In this document: in pieces, positions 1 to 9,202 of the stretch
Layout of the letters: every line of letters begins with the position of its first letter
Numbering within the stretch: the stretch's first letter is position 1
NCBI RefSeq assembly: GCF_029906345.1
Contig: NZ_JARYGY010000001.1
Location: 904,851 to 968,850, forward strand
Direction of reading: 5' to 3'
DNA length: 64,000 nucleotides
DNA from: Aquimarina mycalae
GTDB taxonomy: Bacteria > Bacteroidota > Bacteroidia > Flavobacteriales > Flavobacteriaceae
Program-made: the position numbers and the translations under genes
Notes under the pieces: model-generated
What the model was told of the DNA's origin: nothing
The model's input: only the letters and a program-made list of their open reading frames with translations
Database searches by the model: none

Positions 1-909
1 AGAAGACTTAGAGGTTCTTTTGACTACTATGACAGAGAAACAGATGAGTTATTCCAAAACAGACCTATATCTGCGATCAATGGTGCTACAAACTTAAATG
101 CCAATACTGGTTCTCTTAAGAATTCAGGTTTTGACCTTAGTTTAAACTATGATCTTATCAGAGGTGGTTCTGATGGTTTCAACCTTCTTTTAAAAGTTGT
201 AGGTAATTACAACAAACAAGAAATTCTAGAGCTTCCTACAGATGATGGAGTAGTATTTAATGGTGGTCTTACTGGACTTAGAGAAGGTGGAGTTATCAAT
301 GAATATTTTGTATACCGATATGCTGGAGTAAATCCTGCTAATGGTGAGTTATTATTCTTAGATGTTAATGGAAACTTAACTGAAAACCCAAGTCCTGATA
401 CGGATAGAGTATGGTTAGATGCTAACATCTTCCCTGATTATCAAGGAAGTTTTGGATTTGACGCTGATTATAAAGGATTCTATTTAACTGCTCAATTTAA
501 CTATACTATCGGTGTAGAGCGATTTGATTTTGACTTACAAGGTTTTGAAGATCCTAGTGCAGTTGGTAACTTTAGATCATCAAGAACATTAGATAGAGCT
601 TGGACTCCTGATAACCGTGTTACAGATATTCCTTCTTTAACAGCTAGTAATAGAGCTTTAGATTCAAATTCTGATAGATATTTAAGAGATTCTGATTATA
701 TCAGATTAAGATTTGCTAGTCTTGGATATAGTTTCCCATCTAAATTCTTAAAGAACACTGGATTTACAACGGTTAAAGCTTTTGTAAATGGTGAAAACTT
801 ATTTACACTTTCTGAGTGGGAAGGATTTGATGCAGAAAGTTTAAACTCTACTGCTAACCGTTATCCAACTCCAAGAATAATTTCTGTTGGATTTGAATTT
901 GGATTTTAA
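1..909 (+). CDS. SusC/RagA-family TonB-dependent outer membrane receptor, C-terminal 302 residues (5' truncated by window edge)
   Basis: The reading frame is open from base 1 and ends at a TAA followed by a short gap and a susD gene. The visible part is rich in alternating polar and aromatic segments typical of beta-strands of a 22-stranded TonB-dependent barrel, and contains features common in SusC C-termini: NANTGSLKNSGFDLSL, YLRDSDYIRLRFASLGYSFP and a terminal aromatic strand ending GFEFGF. SusC proteins import oligosaccharides or peptides across the outer membrane using TonB energy, with SusD as a lid. The substrate cannot be read from this fragment, and no glycoside hydrolase or peptidase gene lies immediately downstream. 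Confidence 0.9.
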   Translation, partial: RRLRGSFDYYDRETDELFQNRPISAINGATNLNANTGSLKNSGFDLSLNYDLIRGGSDGFNLLLKVVGNYNKQEILELPTDDGVVFNGGLTGLREGGVINEYFVYRYAGVNPANGELLFLDVNGNLTENPSPDTDRVWLDANIFPDYQGSFGFDADYKGFYLTAQFNYTIGVERFDFDLQGFEDPSAVGNFRSSRTLDRAWTPDNRVTDIPSLTASNRALDSNSDRYLRDSDYIRLRFASLGYSFPSKFLKNTGFTTVKAFVNGENLFTLSEWEGFDAESLNSTANRYPTPRIISVGFEFGF

Positions 910-924
910 TAAAAAAAATAAAAG

Positions 925-2412
925 ATGAAAATTATAAATAAATTTTTCCTTCTATTTGTATTTGCCTCACTTATTACATCTTGTAATGACGCAATAGAAA
1001 TAGATCAACCTGGACGTTTAGGAGCAGATCAAGCTTTCCGAAGTGTATCTGATTTACAGCTAGGTTTATTAGGTGCTTATGGAAACCTAGACAGCACCCA
1101 TGAAATATTGTTTAATGCAGTATTTACTGATGAAATTGCACTTGGTTTAACAAATGGAGGTCAAGGTTTAACAGATGGTAGCTATGGGTTCATTCTTAAT
1201 TCTACTAGTACTGCTCCAACTAATATTTGGACTACTAATTATGCTGTATTAAACTCAGTAAACAGAGTAATAGCTGCAGCTGCTGCAATTACTCCTGAAG
1301 CTGGAGAAGAAGATCAATACAATGATATTCTTGGACAGTGTTATGCTTTAAGAGCTTATGCACACTTTACTTTACTATCTTACTATAGTACGGATTATAC
1401 AGATGATAGTGCTTTAGCTGTAATTCTTCTTGATTTTGTACCAGAAGTTAGTCAAAGCTTACCAAGAAATACAAATGGTGAGATATTTACTTCTATAATA
1501 TCTGATTTGGATCTTGCCGCTGGTTTAATTGACCCTGCTGGAGCTGACCCACTTTTCTTTACAGTTGATGGTACTATTGCATTAAGAGCGAGAGTTGCTT
1601 TATATAGAGGTCAATATGCTACTGCAGGAACTTTAGCTGCTGATTTATTGACAAGATACCCTATTGCAGATCAAGGACAGTTCTTTAATATGTGGGATGA
1701 CGCCGATACTACTGAGCAAATATTCTCTATTGATAGAGCTATTGCTGATAACTTCGATAATCAAGGTACCAACGGTGGTGGATGGGCAGGAAGTCTTTTT
1801 GCTAACGTAGATCCTACAATTAGTGGAGCTCCTTTTTTCGAAATGGGTAGAGCGGTTTTCAACCTATATGATGCAGCAGATATCAGACGTGCACGTTTTG
1901 TAGGACCAGATGCTTTGATCAACCCTGGTTATGCAACAGATCCTCTTAGACAAAGTACAGATGTACTAAACTTCTTTATATATCCTGGATCAGGAGGGCA
2001 ACCTTTACTTAATGACTTAAAAGTGTTCAGATCAGCAGAGATGTTATTTATTCAGGCTGAGTCATTAGCTGATGCTGGTGATTTAGTAGGAGCTGCAACA
2101 CTTATTCAGCAGTTAAGAACTGCTAGATTAGGAGCTGCACAACCACTTCCAGTTTATGCTAATGAAACAGAAGCGTTTGGAGCTATTCTAGATGAAAGAA
2201 GACAGGAACTTGTTGCACAAGGACACCGTTACTTAGATCTTAAGCGTATTGGAGCTAGAGGTAACAGAGAAGTATTAAGAGAGCCTACTGACTGTGCTGT
2301 TAATGGAGCTTGTTCTTTACCAGTCTCTGACTTCCGTTTTACTCTTCCAATTCCGCAGGTTGAGCTAAATGCCAATGTGGTAATTAGAGATCAGCAAAAT
2401 CCTGGATACTAA
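925..2412 (+). CDS. SusD/RagB-family nutrient-binding outer membrane lipoprotein
   Basis: The 495-residue protein has a lipoprotein signal (SLITSC, Cys20) and the TPR-like helical SusD fold signatures: an N-terminal DQAFRSVSDLQLGLLGAYGNL helix, the ILGQCYALRAYAHF motif, and the C-terminal LDERRQELVAQGHRYLDLKRIG motif that is highly conserved in RagB/SusD proteins. It starts 15 bases after the susC stop and forms a SusCD pair with it. Such lipoproteins sit on the cell surface and capture ligand for the SusC channel. Ligand identity is unknown. The Asp- and Ala-rich sequence is ordinary for marine flavobacteria. Confidence 0.93.
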   Translation: MKIINKFFLLFVFASLITSCNDAIEIDQPGRLGADQAFRSVSDLQLGLLGAYGNLDSTHEILFNAVFTDEIALGLTNGGQGLTDGSYGFILNSTSTAPTNIWTTNYAVLNSVNRVIAAAAAITPEAGEEDQYNDILGQCYALRAYAHFTLLSYYSTDYTDDSALAVILLDFVPEVSQSLPRNTNGEIFTSIISDLDLAAGLIDPAGADPLFFTVDGTIALRARVALYRGQYATAGTLAADLLTRYPIADQGQFFNMWDDADTTEQIFSIDRAIADNFDNQGTNGGGWAGSLFANVDPTISGAPFFEMGRAVFNLYDAADIRRARFVGPDALINPGYATDPLRQSTDVLNFFIYPGSGGQPLLNDLKVFRSAEMLFIQAESLADAGDLVGAATLIQQLRTARLGAAQPLPVYANETEAFGAILDERRQELVAQGHRYLDLKRIGARGNREVLREPTDCAVNGACSLPVSDFRFTLPIPQVELNANVVIRDQQNPGY

Positions 2413-2427
2413 TAAAAAAAAAGAATT

Positions 2428-3279
2428 ATGAAAAAATATATTTCAAAAATTGTTTTAATCGCCTCAGTTGCATTTTTTGCTTCTTGTGACAAAGGTGGTG
2501 AGCCAGTTATTTTTGATGGAAATAATGGTCAAACATTAGTAGCTTTCCGTGCTAGTTCTGCTAGCCTTCCGGTAACTATTAATGAAACTGGTTCAGTAGA
2601 CATCACTTTAGATGTTTCTACTAAATCTACATCAGATAGAACTTATTCAGTAACAATTGATACTGATTTAACTGATGCAGATGCAGCTACGTATAGCTTC
2701 AATTCTAGTATTACAGTTCCTGCTGGAGAATACAATGGTACACTAACTATTGATGGAACTGATAACGGTGTTGAGATCGAAGGTAAGGATTTAGTACTTA
2801 CTATTGATGAAGGAAGTGGATTTATCATTGGCGGTAATAATGCCGTAACCGTTGATATCTTTGAGGTTTGCCCTATTCCTGATGGAGCGTTTACTGGCGC
2901 ATATACTGTTACATCTTTATCAGGAGGTGTTTTTGGTGCTGGTGTATTTGGTCCTAGTGGAGGAACAGTTACATTGGCAGTTGGCGCAACTGCAACTCAA
3001 AGAACATTTTCTGCAGATTACATCGCGGATGCTGGTTTCGGATCGTTCCCTACTGATTTCGTAATGAATTTAGTATGTAATGATGTATTAATCGAATTCG
3101 TTGATACTGGAGTTGGTTGTGGAGGAAATACTGTTAACCTAAGTGTAGGTTCTGGTTCTCCTGCTTCTAACTATGACGCAAATGATGACTCTTCTTTTAT
3201 AGTTACTGTTACGGATAACGTAGAGTCTGACTGTGGAGCTGGACCAATACAAGTATCTCATAGATTTGACAAGCAGTAA
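2428..3279 (+). CDS. Secreted lipoprotein with beta-sandwich (Calx-beta-like) N-terminal region, third gene of the SusCD operon
   Basis: The 283-residue product begins with a lipoprotein signal (AFFASC, Cys20). Residues 40-130 (VAFRASSASLPVTINETGSVDITLDVS ... ITVPAGEYNGTLTIDG) resemble the Calx-beta/Ig-like repeats that often accompany SusCD systems. The C-terminal half carries Cys at VCPIPDG, LVCND, GVGCGG and SDCGAG, possibly two disulfides. It follows susD by 15 bases and is closed by a strong terminator, so it is the last gene of the operon. Such proteins usually act as surface glycan- or protein-binding accessory lipoproteins; the specific function is not recognisable. Confidence 0.75.
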   Translation: MKKYISKIVLIASVAFFASCDKGGEPVIFDGNNGQTLVAFRASSASLPVTINETGSVDITLDVSTKSTSDRTYSVTIDTDLTDADAATYSFNSSITVPAGEYNGTLTIDGTDNGVEIEGKDLVLTIDEGSGFIIGGNNAVTVDIFEVCPIPDGAFTGAYTVTSLSGGVFGAGVFGPSGGTVTLAVGATATQRTFSADYIADAGFGSFPTDFVMNLVCNDVLIEFVDTGVGCGGNTVNLSVGSGSPASNYDANDDSSFIVTVTDNVESDCGAGPIQVSHRFDKQ

Positions 3280-3307
3280 TAACTGCTTAATTCTTATAAA
3301 ATTCCTT

Positions 3308-3343
3308 AAACATCCCGATGAAATTTCATCGGGATGTTTTTTT
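3308..3343 (+). terminator. Intrinsic terminator of the SusCD operon
   Basis: A perfect 16-base inverted repeat (arms 3308-3323 and 3324-3339, core CATCCCGATGAAA) with almost no loop is followed by a run of T. The A-run in front of the left arm is too short for a strong terminator in the other direction. It lies 29 bases after the lipoprotein stop codon. Confidence 0.9.
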
Positions 3344-3348
3344 ATATA

Positions 3349-3356
3349 TATCTTTG
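3349..3356 (+). promoter_or_regulatory. Flavobacterial -7 promoter element for rlmB (TATCTTTG)
   Basis: TATCTTTG matches the Bacteroidota -7 consensus TAnnTTTG exactly and ends only 6 bases before the rlmB ATG at 3363. Transcription would start at or next to the start codon, so the mRNA may be leaderless. No good TTG at -33 is visible because this region overlaps the upstream terminator. Confidence 0.6.
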
Positions 3357-3362
3357 CGGACT

Positions 3363-4097
3363 ATGAAAAACGAATCTCAAATCTTTGGCATCAGGTCAGT
3401 TATAGAAGCTATTAACTCGGAAAAAAATATAGATAAACTTTTTATCCAAAAAGGTTTACAAGGTGAGCTTGCGAAAGAATTAATGGATTTGGTAAAAACT
3501 AATAGCATTAGTTTTTCTTATGTCCCTATTGAAAAACTAAACAGGCTTACACGCAAAAACCACCAAGGTGTTGTTGCACAAACTTCTCCTATTGAATTTT
3601 ATAATCTTGAGAACCTCGTATTACAAGTTATTGAGTCTGGTAAAACTCCGTTATTCTTAATTTTAGATCAATTATCCGATGTCCGTAATTTTGGTGCTAT
3701 TATAAGAACTGCTGAGTGTACTGGTGTACACGGAATTATAATTCAAAAAAAAGGTGGCGCTCCAGTAAGCGCTGATACTGTAAAAACATCAGCTGGAGCA
3801 ATATTTAAGATTCCTATTTGTAAAGTGGATCACATTAAAGACGCTATGTATTATTTACAAGCTTCAGGAGTACAAATAATTGCAGCAACAGAAAAAGCAT
3901 CCTCTCCTATTTATGACATTGATTTAAAAACACCTACTGCTATTGTTATGGGTAGTGAAGGCAAAGGAATTTCTAACTCTGTATTAAAATTAGCGGATCA
4001 CTTGGCTAAATTACCTATGTACGGAGAGATAGGTTCTCTAAACGTTTCGGTAGCCTGTGGAGTATTTCTATATGAGTCTATAAGGCAAAGGTTATAA
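3363..4097 (+). CDS. rlmB: 23S rRNA (guanosine-2'-O-)-methyltransferase RlmB-like (SpoU/TrmH family)
   Basis: The 244-residue protein has the N-terminal RNA-binding substrate domain (GIRSVIEAI, NRLTRKNHQGVVAQ) and the SPOUT methyltransferase domain with its three motifs: LDQLSDVRNFGAIIRTAECTG, VMGSEGKGIS and LNVSVACGVFLYE. The family methylates the ribose of G2251 in 23S rRNA (E. coli numbering) using SAM. I chose the ATG at 3363 (MKNESQIFGIR) because the longer open frame from 3318 would start inside the terminator and upstream of the -7 element. RlmB and other TrmH-group enzymes are hard to separate by eye, but the N-terminal domain favours RlmB. Confidence 0.9.
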   Translation: MKNESQIFGIRSVIEAINSEKNIDKLFIQKGLQGELAKELMDLVKTNSISFSYVPIEKLNRLTRKNHQGVVAQTSPIEFYNLENLVLQVIESGKTPLFLILDQLSDVRNFGAIIRTAECTGVHGIIIQKKGGAPVSADTVKTSAGAIFKIPICKVDHIKDAMYYLQASGVQIIAATEKASSPIYDIDLKTPTAIVMGSEGKGISNSVLKLADHLAKLPMYGEIGSLNVSVACGVFLYESIRQRL

Positions 4098-4106
4098 TTT
4101 AGTAAA

Positions 4107-4838
4107 TCAAGATTCGCCTTTCTTTGATTCAGGTTCTTGCTTATACTCGTAGATTATTTCTATATCTTCTTCTGGTAATTTTTCTATAAAATTACCATTT
4201 TCATCAAAATGTTTTAAGAATTCATCCTCACTATCATCATAATCTGGCGATTCCCAATGATAAGTTTTTGGTTTAGCAATTCCTTTTTTAATAAAAAAAG
4301 CAAGTAAAACACCAACTATTAATCCAGATAAATGACCTTCCCAAGAAATCTTAGGATCAACAGGTAACGTATACCATATCATACTTCCGTATATAAAAAC
4401 GACAATAAATGATAATGCTATTAATCTAAAATGCTTAGCTAATATTCCTTTAAAAAAAAGAAAACCAAAAAGCATATAGATCACTCCACTTGCTCCAATA
4501 TGGTTTGCTGGCCTACCCAATATCCAAGTTAACATTCCTGTAAGAAAAACTCCTAATAACAACACCTTCCAAGCGTTATTGGGATAAAAGAAGAATAGTG
4601 ACATTGATAATATTAGTAACGGCAAAGTGTTATGCCATAGATGAGATAAATCTCCATGGATAAAAGGAGAGAATATTACTCCCCGAAGCCCCGTTAATGT
4701 TCTGGGATATACACCTAAATGATTAAAATCAAAACCAAAACGTACTTCAAACCAAAAAACTATCCATATAGCCAACACAAACAGCAATGGATATCCAATA
4801 ACTCCTGTACTAAACCTAAAATGATCATTTTTATTCAT
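4107..4838 (-). CDS. Rhomboid family intramembrane serine protease
   Basis: The 243-residue protein has about six transmembrane segments and the rhomboid catalytic dyad: Ser117 in HIGASG and His169 in SWEGHLSG, plus the conserved HLWHNTLPLL segment (residues 66-75) that contributes the oxyanion His/Asn. Rhomboids cleave membrane protein substrates within or near their transmembrane helix. The C-terminal 50 residues are hydrophilic and acidic (DYDDSEDEFLKHFDENG) and presumably cytoplasmic. It converges with rlmB with a 9-base gap and is probably monocistronic. Its substrate is unknown. Confidence 0.9.
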   Translation of the reverse strand: MNKNDHFRFSTGVIGYPLLFVLAIWIVFWFEVRFGFDFNHLGVYPRTLTGLRGVIFSPFIHGDLSHLWHNTLPLLILSMSLFFFYPNNAWKVLLLGVFLTGMLTWILGRPANHIGASGVIYMLFGFLFFKGILAKHFRLIALSFIVVFIYGSMIWYTLPVDPKISWEGHLSGLIVGVLLAFFIKKGIAKPKTYHWESPDYDDSEDEFLKHFDENGNFIEKLPEEDIEIIYEYKQEPESKKGES

Positions 4839-4992
4839 AATTACATATTGATAATCAAAAAATCCTCCAAAAAAGAAAATCCCGCAAAATTGTCAGTATA
4901 TTAATTATTTTATACTTTAAGATATTAATATAAAACCTAATCCAATCTACAATAAAACTTATGTTTACCATATATCGACTAAGGACTCTTTA

Positions 4993-5000
4993 GTAAATTT
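4993..5000 (+). promoter_or_regulatory. -7 promoter element for rarA (TAAATTTG)
   Basis: TAAATTTG matches TAnnTTTG and ends 6 bases before the rarA ATG, suggesting a leaderless or nearly leaderless transcript. No convincing -33 TTG at 18-20 bases upstream was found, so confidence is moderate. Confidence 0.5.
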
Positions 5001-5006
5001 GTAATT

Positions 5007-6284
5007 ATGAATAAACCACTTGCAGAGCGAATACGTCCAAAATCGTTAGAAGAATACTTAAGTCAAGAGCATTTAATTGGAAACAATGGTTCTTTAACAC
5101 AACAAATTAAAAAAGGAATTATTCCTTCTTTAATACTTTGGGGACCTCCTGGAGTAGGTAAAACAACATTAGCTAATATTATAGCCAATGAATCTGACAG
5201 ACCATTTTACACATTAAGTGCTATTAACAGTGGTGTAAAAGATGTCAGGGAGGTCATAGATAAAGCCAAACAAAGTGGCGGGTTATTTACTTCTAAAAAT
5301 CCTATTTTGTTTATTGATGAAATTCATCGTTTCAGCAAATCTCAACAAGACTCTTTATTAGGCGCTGTGGAAAAAGGTTGGATCACATTAATAGGAGCAA
5401 CCACAGAAAATCCAAGTTTTGAGGTAATACCAGCTCTACTATCTCGATGCCAAGTCTATGTGTTAAACCCCTTTGGAAAACAGGAGCTAGAAGCTCTACT
5501 AGATAGAGCAATGCAAGAAGACGAATATTTATTATCTAAAAGCATTAACCTCAAAGAAACAGAGGCTTTACTTCGATTGAGTGGCGGAGATGCCAGAAAA
5601 TTATTAAATATTTTCGAGTTGATAGTTTCTAGTCAAGATCAGGATTCCATTATAATCACCAATGATCTTGTGCAAAAATTAGTGCAACAGAATACCGTAA
5701 GATATGATAAAACAGGAGAACAACATTATGATATCATTTCGGCATTTATTAAATCTGTTCGTGGTAGTGATCCTAATGCAGCAGTATACTGGCTAGCGCG
5801 AATGATAGAAGGAGGTGAAGATCTAAAATTCTTAGCTCGTCGAATGATTATACTGGCATCAGAAGATATTGGAAACGCCAATCCTACTGCTCTAATTATG
5901 GCAAACAATACCTTTCAAGCGGTTACAACTATAGGGTATCCTGAAGCCAGAATTATTTTAAGTCAATGTGCAGTATATCTCGCTACATCTCCAAAAAGTA
6001 ACGCCTCTTACATGGCTATCAATAAAGCCCAACAACTTGTACGACAAACTGGAGATCTCTCTGTACCATTGCATATCAGAAATGCTCCTACTAAATTAAT
6101 GAAAGAACTAGGGTATGGAGAAGATTATAAATATGCCCATGATCATAAAGAAAATTTTATCCCTCAAGAATTTCTACCTGAGACTATAGAGAACACAAAA
6201 CTTTATGAACCTGGAAACAATCAACGCGAAAATTCATTACGAACTTTTCTTAAATCTCGTTGGGGAGAGAAATATGGATATTAA
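5007..6284 (+). CDS. rarA: Replication-associated recombination protein A (RarA/MgsA AAA+ ATPase)
   Basis: The 425-residue protein carries Walker A GPPGVGKT (residues 46-53), Walker [10 protein letters not shown] (101-109), sensor 1 [11 protein letters not shown] and sensor 2 GGDARKLLN, followed by the MgsA C-terminal tetramerisation domain ([38 protein letters not shown]). RarA is related to clamp-loader and RuvB ATPases and acts at stalled replication forks. It is full length for the family and stands alone, convergent with the downstream minus-strand gene with only one base between the stop codons. Confidence 0.96.
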   Translation: MNKPLAERIRPKSLEEYLSQEHLIGNNGSLTQQIKKGIIPSLILWGPPGVGKTTLANIIANESDRPFYTLSAINSGVKDVREVIDKAKQSGGLFTSKNPILFIDEIHRFSKSQQDSLLGAVEKGWITLIGATTENPSFEVIPALLSRCQVYVLNPFGKQELEALLDRAMQEDEYLLSKSINLKETEALLRLSGGDARKLLNIFELIVSSQDQDSIIITNDLVQKLVQQNTVRYDKTGEQHYDIISAFIKSVRGSDPNAAVYWLARMIEGGEDLKFLARRMIILASEDIGNANPTALIMANNTFQAVTTIGYPEARIILSQCAVYLATSPKSNASYMAINKAQQLVRQTGDLSVPLHIRNAPTKLMKELGYGEDYKYAHDHKENFIPQEFLPETIENTKLYEPGNNQRENSLRTFLKSRWGEKYGY

Positions 6285-6285
6285 A

Positions 6286-7173
6286 TTATTGTCTGGCAAA
6301 AGTATCAGTGATCAATTTATTAGTAGCAGGATTAATTCTTTCTAAAATAAAGTTTCCGTAACTATCAAAATAACCATTTCCACTTAAATCACCAGCTTTA
6401 ATTATATAGCTATTATCCCTATTAGATGTAAACACTTTACCTATTGAAACGGATTTTTCATTGTTTTTTTGCAACAATTCATAGCCATACTCCTGTCTTT
6501 TAAAAACAAATATTTTATCATTAAAAGTATATAAAGTCATTTTTTCAGAAGACACAACCTGTTCTGGTGTTTCAGTAGTTATAACAGGTGCAGCTTCTTT
6601 GGCTTTTTCTTGAACTAATGGTTTATTAGTTTTAGCAATTGGCTCCAACGGTTTTGTAATCGTTTCGGGTTGCTTAACAACCACTTTTTCTTCTGTTACT
6701 TTTTCTTCTGTTACTTTTTCAACGTCCTGTTTAGAATTATATACATAACCTAAACCCTGTATGTCCATAAAGGCATCCCTAAGTGCTTCGTGATACGCTT
6801 TTTTATAATCCTTCTCTTTACTTTTACCTTCTTTTGAAGTAAAAACTACTATTCCATTACAGTTTTTGAGTTCGATAGCAAGTCTTGTTAAAAAAAGCCC
6901 AGAGTTTTTCTTAACATCTGCTCTTAGTCCCAGACAACCATTTGCTTTAAGATCTTCTGGTAACTCTTCATTATTAACAAAAGCTTTAAAGCCATATTTA
7001 TTAAACAGAAACTTCGATAGAGAATTTAGTTGATATGCATCATTCTCCGAAAAAAAACTATATCCCTCAGGAACAATTACATACTTATAATCATTCACAG
7101 TCTTCTGACTGTATAAGTTTATGGTTGAAAAAACAATAAGCCCAAAAAATAAAACACGTTTTAAATTCATCAA
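6286..7173 (-). CDS. Exported protein of unknown function with low-complexity linker (flavobacterial conserved hypothetical)
   Basis: The 295-residue protein has a Sec signal peptide (cleavage near LYSQ, residue 23). The N-terminal domain (about 25-145) starts YKYVIVPEGYSFFSENDAYQLNSL and includes RLAIELKNCNGIVVFTSKEGKSKEKDYKKAYHEALRDAF. A Lys/Glu/Val/Pro linker containing a direct VTEEK VTEEK duplication (about 155-205) joins a small C-terminal beta domain ending RINPATNKLITDTFARQ. It is the last gene of a minus-strand trio with the outer membrane protein and lipoprotein genes upstream, directly abutting the stop of the preceding gene. I do not recognise a function; an envelope role is inferred from the neighbours. 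Confidence 0.7.
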   Translation of the reverse strand: MMNLKRVLFFGLIVFSTINLYSQKTVNDYKYVIVPEGYSFFSENDAYQLNSLSKFLFNKYGFKAFVNNEELPEDLKANGCLGLRADVKKNSGLFLTRLAIELKNCNGIVVFTSKEGKSKEKDYKKAYHEALRDAFMDIQGLGYVYNSKQDVEKVTEEKVTEEKVVVKQPETITKPLEPIAKTNKPLVQEKAKEAAPVITTETPEQVVSSEKMTLYTFNDKIFVFKRQEYGYELLQKNNEKSVSIGKVFTSNRDNSYIIKAGDLSGNGYFDSYGNFILERINPATNKLITDTFARQ

Positions 7174-8568
7174 TCACATTATTATATTAAATCCTAATTG
7201 TACCGATGCTCCCCTAGCGTCGGCAAGATTAGAATATTCTAAAAGATTATTGGCCGAAATATAGAAATTTATTTTGTTAATATGGGTAGATAATAATAAA
7301 CCTATATTATAATACGAATAATCATCCACAGTATAGGTTACTTTTGTTCTTAAAAAGTTAGACAAACGCTTATAATAAAACAAGGATGCCGCATACTGCG
7401 GTCTTTTTGGTCTAAATTGACTAAACAACTGTAATCCAAAAGCATCTTGATATGGCGGATCTTCTCCTTCTTGAAAACAATTACAAGAACCATCATCATA
7501 CCTGTTAAATGAATACTTAATAGAACCATTTAATTTTACTGGACGCAAAGCGACATAACTAGTATTTAATGTATCTATAGGTATCGACTCTTCTAGTTCA
7601 TCCAGGATATCCTGACTGCTACCATCTGTAATTGGAGTTTCAAGCCCTTCAAAAACAAAATTTCCCCTTGCTCTGTATGTTTCTACATCTTTGGTGTAAA
7701 AAATCATCCCTAAATCTGTCATACTTCCAGTAATGGTCCACTGATCTTCGATTTTATAACTAAACCCAACATCTACACCTACTCCTAAATTACCACCTAA
7801 GAATGCTCTACCTAAAAACTTATTGAGTACCTGTTTAGCTCCATCTGCATTATCCTCGGATTCAATTTCACGTAAAGAAGCATATCCAGCTGTTTGCAAA
7901 CTAACATCGGCGTTGCTTATCACATGCTGATAAATGTTATTACCTTGAGGAGTTTCTATTGTAGTAAAAGTCCCTCTGTTTTTAGTACTTCGGAAATTAA
8001 AAATACTAGAATATACTTTAGCTCTGGCACCAAAAGTAAATTGTTTATTTATCTTTTTATTATAACCAAAATGATACACAGTTAAAAACTCTCCAGTAGC
8101 ACTGATGTTAGAAAACCTAAAAGGGATATTAATAAAATCCTGATTCCCTTGATACGCTAATACAGCAAAATCCTTAGGGAAATATACAATCAAATCAAGT
8201 TCTTGATACATTCCTGCAGAATAATACAGGTCTTTTTTAAACTTGCTTCTCCATCCATAATTAATAATTTCTAGTTGTTGTGTAAACGTAACATAATCAT
8301 TACTGGTCAGCGTATTCAATGTATTTTCGATCTTATCATTGATATCTCTACCATCATCTGCAAAAACATCATAAATCGAGGCTCCTCTAAATCCAGCATT
8401 AATATGTATTTGCGACAAAAAAGGTACGCCAATATGGGATTTAAAGTTTACTTCTGCACCAGGATTAAGCATTAAAGATTGAGGCAAATCTGTAAAATCG
8501 TATAAAGTTTCTTTGTTTTGAGCGTATAACGAGCACCCTAACAAACATAAATATAGTAGGATTCTCAT
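7174..8568 (-). CDS. Outer membrane beta-barrel protein of the DUF5723 type
   Basis: The 464-residue protein has a signal peptide (CLLGCSLYAQ) and then DLPQSLMLNPGAEVNFKSHIGVPFLSQIHINAGFRGASIYDVF, the typical opening of DUF5723 proteins, followed by many amphipathic strands. The family is a Bacteroidota outer membrane protein family of unknown function, found near gliding and T9SS-related envelope genes. The start overlaps the end of the upstream lipoprotein gene by 4 bases, indicating translational coupling. A soluble insertion with SCNCFQEGEDPP near residue 365 could be an extracellular loop. Confidence 0.8.
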   Translation of the reverse strand: MRILLYLCLLGCSLYAQNKETLYDFTDLPQSLMLNPGAEVNFKSHIGVPFLSQIHINAGFRGASIYDVFADDGRDINDKIENTLNTLTSNDYVTFTQQLEIINYGWRSKFKKDLYYSAGMYQELDLIVYFPKDFAVLAYQGNQDFINIPFRFSNISATGEFLTVYHFGYNKKINKQFTFGARAKVYSSIFNFRSTKNRGTFTTIETPQGNNIYQHVISNADVSLQTAGYASLREIESEDNADGAKQVLNKFLGRAFLGGNLGVGVDVGFSYKIEDQWTITGSMTDLGMIFYTKDVETYRARGNFVFEGLETPITDGSSQDILDELEESIPIDTLNTSYVALRPVKLNGSIKYSFNRYDDGSCNCFQEGEDPPYQDAFGLQLFSQFRPKRPQYAASLFYYKRLSNFLRTKVTYTVDDYSYYNIGLLLSTHINKINFYISANNLLEYSNLADARGASVQLGFNIIM

Positions 8569-9155
8569 AGTTCATAATTTACATAATAGCTCCCTTTTGA
8601 TCTAATCTCTGCGACACCTCTAAGATCCGTATTTAACGTGGGTACAATAATCTCTGTCGCAATTTTTTGAGCAGTAGACAATTGATTTAATGTAGCATTA
8701 TCTAACACTATAGGATTAGGAACAGAGAATGACACCACAGGTTCTGTACCGTCACCCAAACCTGCGGCAACTGGAACACTATAAAGATCGCCAATAGGCT
8801 GACCTGCATCTGTTAAAAATTGAAACTGTAACGTAAATGTAGTTTGTATTGTATTGCGAACTTCTATTGTTAACTCTACTCTTTCTAAATTATCTATTGC
8901 AAAATCTGTTCCTACAAGATCATAATTTATAGTATCCCTTAATGATTCAGGAGGAATCGTAAATTGTGTATTCGGAGGAACTCCAGCAGGAATATAATCT
9001 CCAACATCAAATTCTGAATAAATAAAATCAGCTTCGAATACAGGTGTAAGTACCACCTCATCTAATTGATCTAAATCAAGATCTTTTACACAAGAAGCTG
9101 TCATTAAAATTATGCCAACTGCAAGCAGCAACACATAGGTTTTTTTTGTTTTCAT
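8565..9155 (-). CDS. Lipoprotein of unknown function, first gene of the envelope trio
   Basis: The 196-residue protein has a lipobox (LMTASC, Cys22) and an all-beta mature domain including RVELTIEVRNTIQTTFTLQFQFL and a C-terminal TEIIVPTLNTDLRGVAEIRSKGSYYVNYEL. The gene overlaps the downstream DUF5723 gene by 4 bases and the three genes form one operon. Paired lipoprotein plus DUF5723 barrel suggests an outer membrane complex, but this is inference. Confidence 0.75.
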   Translation of the reverse strand: MKTKKTYVLLLAVGIILMTASCVKDLDLDQLDEVVLTPVFEADFIYSEFDVGDYIPAGVPPNTQFTIPPESLRDTINYDLVGTDFAIDNLERVELTIEVRNTIQTTFTLQFQFLTDAGQPIGDLYSVPVAAGLGDGTEPVVSFSVPNPIVLDNATLNQLSTAQKIATEIIVPTLNTDLRGVAEIRSKGSYYVNYEL

Positions 9156-9202
9156 CTGGGGGGAGTTGTTTAGTAATAACGAAAATATACGAATATTTAT
9201 TA

